From positions 183,414,925-183,478,924 of the forward strand of contig CM041782.1 in assembly GCA_023374045.1 (NCBI GenBank): 64,000 bases of DNA, written 5' to 3'. Every line of letters begins with the position of its first letter. Position 1 is the stretch's first letter. The notes under the pieces were generated by a model. That model had not been told where the DNA came from, made no database searches, and was given only the letters and a program-made list of their open reading frames with translations. Below are positions 58,381 to 64,000 of the stretch, one piece after another. This DNA comes from Limonium bicolor (Eukaryota > Streptophyta > Magnoliopsida > Caryophyllales > Plumbaginaceae). The translations under genes and the position numbers were made by a program.

Positions 58381-59500
58381 TGAAATACCCCAAATCTTGG
58401 TAAGTTGTTTAAATGTTAAAATAAGGTATCTAAAGGCTAAAAAGTGCCTTAGGAACATCAGTGCATAGTTTAAACCATAGTTAAAACGCAATAAAACACT
58501 GAGACACGGTTCGAGCAAAAACATGCTCTAAGCTTGGAGTAAACTTGGTTAGGACCCAAAGAGCCTACCAAGATTTGATAATATTTAATTATGATTTTAT
58601 AAGGCTAATTAAGTCCTTAGGAAACCTTGGTGGACAATGAAACCAAACAAAACACAAATAAATACCTTAAGGTCAATATGGGCTAAAATGTGCTCTAAGC
58701 TTGGGATAAATTTGTATAAGACCTAATGGTCATACCTATACCTTATAAATATGTTAATGAACATATTAAATCATTTACCAAGGAAAACCAAGCTTGAAAA
58801 CAAGTTAAAACACAAAATGTGCTTTAAGGAGTCTTAAAGCACGTTTTTGAAAAATTGTCTTGTAAATGAGTTTTGAATGGCTAAATGTCCATCATTACTC
58901 TTTAATTAACATGTGTACTATATAGTATCACATTTGGAAGTCTATATTAATGGGAAATCAAAAATTTCACTTCTATGTGCCTTGTTTTTATGAATAGTAA
59001 CTTTTATAAGCTAGTTTGTAACATATGTTGTTATAAGTAATTAAATTGGTCAACAAAGACTATTATACCCTTCTAAGTATATGGGGGCCGATTTTTATGA
59101 AGGTGAGTCACCACCATGTAAAAATCAATTAAGGAAAGGAAGGGTAGGAAGGTAAAAAGGAGAAAGTTACCTTTTAATACAAATATCTTGTTAAAGCAAG
59201 TTCTATCTTCATTTCTCCTTTCCTTCTTCATTTCACACGTCTCCAACCTCCCTTCTTGCTCTCTTTTACGAGCTGCTACAGCAACACCAACACCACCATT
59301 GTTTTCCATCTTTGACCACTTGTAACTCCTAGCTCCATGGTCCAAATTCAATTCCAAGACCACCATTCTTCTAGTTGGAGCAAGCTCTACACTTCTACCT
59401 TTTCAAATCTTCAAGAACTCAATTCCGGTGCCAAGGAGATTCACCATTGATGGAGCTTGAGCTCACCTTTTCACATATTATTGTTCTCCTTTGCTTCTAG

Positions 59501-59999
59501 GTAAGAAATCTCAAAGAAAAATCAAGTTTCCTCTCCTTTTTGTACATGGCCGAAAATTCACCTCACCATGGTGTCTTTACCTTGCTTGTTTTAGCTTCAT
59601 TTGAATCTTCCAAGGGCTTGGTGGAGTCCTCTCTTGATATATATTCAAGCTCTCTTTCCATTCCAAGGTAAAACAATCATTTTAATACCTTAAGATAATA
59701 TATGTAAACCTAGGGTTTACAATGAGATGAAACATAAAGCTTGTATACTCATTTCAATGTTGGTATATTGTTTAGTAGTTGATAAGGAAAGAAATGCCTT
59801 ACCGGTTTTATGAGGAAACAAGAAAGAAGTTGTGAGGGAAAAGAGGTAAATATGCTATCTCAATGTGGTTTAATGCCTTAGTAGAAATGAGCTTATAATG
59901 CTTGTTAAAACTACCTAAAGAGCAAATGGTGAATGACTTAGTAAAGTGTTCTCAAGGAGACTAGTAAAAGAACATATGTCTTGGTGTATGTATTTGCAG
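59501..59999 (+). other. Candidate LTR leader intron, Element 6
   Basis: Donor CTTCTAG|GTAAGA (59501), inner donors TCCAAG|GTAAAA (59668) and AAGAG|GTAAAT (59846), acceptor TATTTGCAG|GT ending at 59999. The acceptor motif is identical to families 1 and 3, and the donor spacing (167 and 178 bp) is like theirs. Confidence 0.5.
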
Positions 60000-60840
60000 G
60001 TCAAAGGCATATATATTGTGGAAATTCAGTGTTTAAGGTTTATGTATTTAAGGGCCTAAGAGCCATGTTATTTAAGGGCCTAAGTGCCAAGCAATTTAAG
60101 TTTATGCACTATATTGTGATGTAGTGTAGTTTATGGGTTTAGTTGTGTGTAAAGAACATCTCTTGTGAAGGTGAATGTGTTTGATGGTAAAAGGGTGAAA
60201 AACAATGTGTTTGGATGTGAGTATATACAAGAGAAGTTATGGCGAAATTTAGTTGATAAACAAAAGAGTTTATGTGTTGTAATGAGATTTTATGACCTAG
60301 AAGGTACTAGGAATTTTTAAGTGTTAAGATGGTGAAAGAAAGTGAATTAAGGTGTTCTTAGGTGTTAAGATGCCTTAGGCATAGTCTTGGAGATTTAGGG
60401 AACTAATGGATGATTTCTTGATACACCAAGGTGAAGGTGGAGGTGTCGTAAAGTCTTGTGCAAAGTTTGGTGAACAATGAAAGTGTAACGTCTTGTGAAG
60501 GTTTAGTTACGAACTTGTGGGAAAGACTTGAGGAGTGTGTGTAAAGGGGATGAGTGTAGTGCAAATGATGTTTAAAAGGGTGGTTATAAGGTAGTGAGGG
60601 AGTACTTTGGTTAGGTGAAGTTTTAGGCAAGAATACAAGTTACTAGTGTAAGAAAAAAATGTTCTAAGTGTTAAGGACTTAGTAAAGGTTTAAGGAATTT
60701 TTGGAATGTTTCGAGAGGGTTTAAGTGTGCCCAAAAGATGTTAAAACATGTGGGAGAACATGTGTAAAGCATAGGGAAAAAATTGGGATGAATTTGGAGT
60801 TCAGAAAGAGGAGAAAAGCACATTAGAAAATTGGTTCTGC

Positions 60841-60966
60841 AGTGGACCGCCCCTACGGACCGCCCCTGTGGGGAGGTCCAGTGCAGAGAAGTGGAAAAAA
60901 AAGAAACGTGTAGCATCTGTTGTGGACCGCCCCTGGGACCGCCCCAGAGGGGCGGTCCAGACCAGA
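60841..60966 (+). repeat. Snap-back hairpin array, Element 6 LTR
   Basis: Two units. The second pairs TGGACCGCCCC with GGGGCGGTCCA (11 bp); the first pairs TGGACC...CCCC with GGGG-A-GGTCCA. Related to the Element 2 array but without the long A-runs and with two rather than three units. Confidence 0.8.
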
Positions 60967-62250
60967 AATGAAGAAAAAAATTTGTTTAAGGCTCCTAATG
61001 ATGGGGGATTGAATGGTAATGGTTTTAGATGATGTTTAGGCCTTGTTTGGTGACATGTAAAGGCCTTAAGAGGTGTAAACAAGTATGAGGTGTAATGAGA
61101 AGTGGTTAACTTATATGATTAAGTTTAAATTACAATGACTTAGTGGTCCAACATTAGGGAGTGATGATGGTTAGAAAAATAAGCATTAGACTTTAAACAA
61201 ACATGTTACTCCAATGTTAATGAAAGTAATTGTAATGTTATCAGTTGTTCGAAAATTGCTCGAGGAACATAAGTGGACATGATAAAGTGGACTCCGGTGA
61301 TAGGTATGGTCTTCTTGCAACCTGTGTCCTACCGGATTACACCGACTTGTATGCCAATGTGTTTTTCTGAGTGTTTGCCACCTTGTAAGATTAGAACATG
61401 TAATGAGTTTATAGTAATTCATTTATGTGACGAATTTGGCCTCCGATACCATTTAACCTCAAATATGTGTTATACCTTAGCTAACCAAATCTAGGAACAC
61501 ATGAGTGATCGGTATTCGGAGTTAACGACCCAAACCTTGGGAACGTTCTAACGACGGCTATGTGTGAGTTAGATGGATATTGTTGTTGTATGCAAGTGTG
61601 TGAACCTCCCTTGTGTGCTTAACTCGGTTATGATACCGTATGGTGTGTGGATGTGGTAGGCTCCATAATGGATCTCTAACTACTTATTTATAAGTATATA
61701 TGTACTAATGGGGGGGTGAGGAGTCCGGTTGTTCCGGCCACGCGTGTGATGGACAGGAGTCGATGTCATATCCGGTTCGGCTCTCTTGGTGTATGTATAG
61801 GTGGTATTCCAATTTGGTTTCTACCTTCCATTAGCTTATCCAAAGCTAGTTACTGACTCACGTCGGGCCACAGGGGCATACAAATGTTATTTCGGTGTGC
61901 TTGGGATTACTATATCCGACACACCTTGGGTTTAAGTTAACCGTTCGATATAACTGGACGGTAACGAGGTTGGTAACGAGCTTAGCATGAGATTGACAAT
62001 AATCTCTAGGCTCACTATATATACTAACTATGGTGGAAGGTTCCCTGTGTGAACCAATCTTATGGTGTTATGAGTTGTTATTGTGCTAGGCAATTTCCCT
62101 TGCTATGCTATGATATGTTTATGTTAGATGTTTTAAATGAACTCGATGTTAACACGTGTAACACCAACGAGTTAAGTAAGGTGATGAGGTTTGTATTTCC
62201 GCTGCAGTTTATTGTAAGTGCGTTAATGTTGGATGGGGTGTTACAAAAAG

Positions 62251-62262
62251 TGGTATCAGAGC
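62251..62262 (+). other. Primer-binding site, initiator tRNA-Met, Element 6
   Basis: TGGTATCAGAGC, five bases after the LTR. It continues into a perfect inverted repeat (62256-62277; TCAGAGCGA, loop AGTA, TCGCTCTGA). Confidence 0.9.
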
Positions 62263-63543
62263 GAAGTATCGCTCTGATGACTGAATTACCGAGCTTAGGA
62301 AGTACCGAGTTAGGATTTTAGTACTTTGGGTTAAGGGTTGAGTGATAGCGTGAGAGATACGCTAGTTAGGAACTACCAGTGACTACTGGAAACCTACTAT
62401 ATCCTTCCCGCCCTCCACAATCCCTGTTTTATAACTTGGGAAACAACGCCAGAGAGATGAAAGTCCTCTCATACTCGGGAATACCCGATCTGGCTGTTAT
62501 TGAATACCTCTAAGGGTACAGAGAACCTGTCATACGGTAGATCCTGAAAACTGAGAATCCCGGAGACGGTTTCCATCTGAACAATGTTAACCGCATGCAA
62601 TAGCGAAGAATGAAGAATCTTGTGTATAGGAGAATAGAATTTCCGGCAACCTGGGTCGACTTGCTGAGCAGTCGAGGATAACCAGCTTGCAATGCACTGA
62701 CCGTGCAACAGGCAAGAAGTGAAGTAATGGAACCCGAGACAAGTGTCTACGGGACCACAGTTGATAAATAATACACCAATGGTATACCAACCGACAAAGG
62801 AACTACAACGTAGTGCCCAAACAGGAGACAAATCTCAGTAGCCACGACAAATGCGTGGAACGGGCTACGAAGAGGAAACAATACAAAAGAAAAGGGGTCT
62901 CCAGAATGGGAAACACCCTAGTTAATGATTACCATGTGAAGACAGTGAGAAGCCATCCGGAGGAATTGTTATCAAGACTGTAAGATCAAGTGAGGGCCAA
63001 CAAGGCCACTGATGACAGTGCGGGTAAAAACAATACCACAACCGGTATGTGTTGAACCGATAGCCAGTTAACATGGCGCACTTGCCCTGGCAAGTGCTGC
63101 TATAACAGGGCTGTTCGGGGAAGTTTTAACAACTACAAGTGCTTGGTAAAGTACCACGAAGTTAAGTGTGATCATTATGACCATGGAAGGGCTTAACAGC
63201 CTAACCTCTGTAATTATAAGTACACCAGTCAGCGAGAAGCTAGACTTGGTTAAGGTAAGAAGATGTTGTGAAACCGTGAAAATTTTCTTTAAACCCAGAT
63301 TTATTCAAACCCTTTTCTTTCAAAACCAGATTTTCTTTCAAACCAACACTTCTTTCTAACCTTCTTTTAAACCAAACCAGTAAAACCAAGGACAGTTGAC
63401 AAGGATGCAACAATGGATAAACTTTCCCTCGATTAAGTTTGGGAAGCATGGAATGAATATTGTCACGGGACAATATAAGGGAGTTGACAACAGAATACTT
63501 CACCTAGGCGTGTGACGGACACTACGAGTGTACCAACTGAATT

Positions 63544-63638
63544 GTGGGACGACCGCACTCCGATAGGAGCTTGTGGGCCTGACAGACCTACTTATGGGTT
63601 AGTTGGGTAAGTAGCAATGTATCAGTATGGTACCCCAC
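63544..63638 (+). other. Multibranched structured-RNA candidate, Element 6
   Basis: 95 nt. Closing GTGGG/CCCAC; branch 1 CTCC-GATA-GGAG; branch 2 CCTGAC...GTTGGG with inner CCTA-CTTA-TGGG; branch 3 GTATC-AGTAT-GGTAC with one G-U pair. It is intermediate between the Element 2 and Element 1 versions, with G-U pairs at steps between A-U and G-C. Confidence 0.55.
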
Positions 63639-64000
63639 ATATGTATACGAGTAGAGTCTGGAACACGGGAAGTAGTCGACTCCGTTCTACGATCAGCAAG
63701 ATAAATCAAACAAGAGCTAAGGATTACAAGGAATAGTTGAAGTTAAGGAACTCAGTTAAATTAACGAAACTAAAGGAATTAGTGAATTCCTTCCAAGGAA
63801 ATGTTTAAGGGTCAGGAGGTGCGAAGTGCACTAACTGAATGTAAAGACATCGTATATGACTTAAGGATCCTCAGGGATAAACGTGATAGCTGGAACGAAT
63901 ACCCAGCTAAGGATGCAAGAAGGTGTAGTTAACTAAATACACCCATAAGTGTAAGCCAAATGTAATGCCATACCTTAACAACACCAGGAGCAATCCTTGA

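Larger units (their letters stand above)
58381..62245 (+). repeat. 5' LTR of Element 6
   Basis: 3,865 bp, TGAAATACCCC to GGGGTGTTACA. Candidate intron 59501-59999, the GGAAATTCAGTGTTTAAGG box just after it, hairpin array 60841-60966, and TGTAACACC (62157-62165) as an inverted copy of the end. The double hairpin and U5 hairpin seen in the other families are absent or reduced, suggesting a deletion around 62000-62150. The 90-codon frame at 62049-62321 crosses the LTR/PBS boundary and is not credible. Confidence 0.9.
58381..64000 (+). mobile_element. Element 6, LARD family 6, cut by window end
   Basis: 5' LTR 58381-62245, PBS 62251-62262, internal region from 62246 to the window end. The presumed left duplication is ATCGG (58376-58380); the right end is out of view. 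LTR sequence is closest to Element 3, with a hairpin array resembling Element 2. No coding frame in the visible internal part. Confidence 0.88.
62246..64000 (+). mobile_element. Element 6 internal region, visible part
   Basis: Collinear with the start of the Element 2 internal region: CCAGT-GACT-ACTGG (62376-62389), three-way-junction candidate (62448-62494), TCGAC hairpin (62656-62675), GCACTTGC-CCTG-GCAAGTGC (63078-63097) and the multibranched domain (63544-63638). A short poly-pyrimidine patch lies at 63290-63370. A minus-strand frame of 120 codons (62469-62831) overlaps the conserved hairpins and is treated as a shadow of RNA-level conservation. Confidence 0.8.

Noticed and set aside
62469..62831. 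Antisense frame in Element 6 with similarity to a frame at 13076-13327 in Element 2
   Set aside because: Similarity follows the conserved RNA hairpins (TCGAC...GTCGA and neighbours). Element 1 and Element 4 do not keep the frame. Nucleotide-level conservation explains it better.
1..64000. Search for RT, integrase, protease, chromodomain or capsid-knuckle motifs
   Set aside because: None found by eye in any translated frame supplied; heavily frameshifted remnants cannot be excluded without a profile search (for example TEsorter/REXdb), which would be decisive.

Overview
This window is plant nuclear DNA made up entirely of nested LTR retrotransposons. I found no cellular gene, tRNA, rRNA or CRISPR array. 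The plant assignment rests on two primer-binding sites: one complementary to plant initiator-tRNA-Met (TGGTATCAGAGC) and one complementary to tRNA-Asp (TGGCGCCGTTGCCGGGG). It also rests on a chromovirus-type 3' end (GAACTTCGAGGACGAAGTTC followed by TTTTAAGGGGGG) and an Athila/Tat-style PPT. The species cannot be named from this. A large-genome flowering plant and a heterochromatic location are inferences.

Layout. The oldest layer is a tandem pair (A and B) of a small minus-strand Athila/Tat-like non-autonomous element. Each unit has a tRNA-Asp PBS and one acidic ORF of under 300 codons, and the two share the LTR at 29998-31861. Unit A lies at 141-2281 plus 29500-29997; unit B lies at 31862-34041 plus 51787-52260. 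Every other segment is one of at least six families of long-LTR, protein-poor elements resembling LARDs (large retrotransposon derivatives), which begin TGAAATACCCC and end GGGTGTTACA. They are: an LTR end (1-140); Element 1 (+, 2282-29499, TSD GCTGT, LTRs 4.66 kb); Element 2 (+, 8938-21702, TSD GATAT, LTRs 3.84 kb) nested in Element 1; Element 3 (-, 34042-51786, TSD AGTAG), a 4.5-kb solo LTR; Element 4 (-, 36871-50093, same family as Element 1) nested in Element 3; Element 5 (-, LTR 52300-57542); Element 5b (-, from 57644) nested in it; and Element 6 (+, from 58381), nested in 5b and running off the window.

The LARD internal regions (about 3.9-5.1 kb) hold no gag-pol reading frame. They do keep a series of short inverted repeats whose stems are preserved by paired substitutions between families: a hairpin over the PBS, a leader hairpin, a three-way-junction-like fold, two further hairpins, a 94-95-nt multibranched domain, a duplicated (central) polypurine tract with its own hairpin, and a hairpin just before the 3' PPT. 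The LTRs carry a conserved candidate leader intron (three donors, one acceptor), arrays of long snap-back hairpins whose sequence differs by family while the layout persists, and a double hairpin followed by a second acceptor-like site. My reading is that these are parasitic retrotransposons whose function is carried by RNA structure and which are copied by proteins supplied in trans, probably from Tekay/Del-type chromoviruses. The structures were found by eye and the protein donor is inferred.
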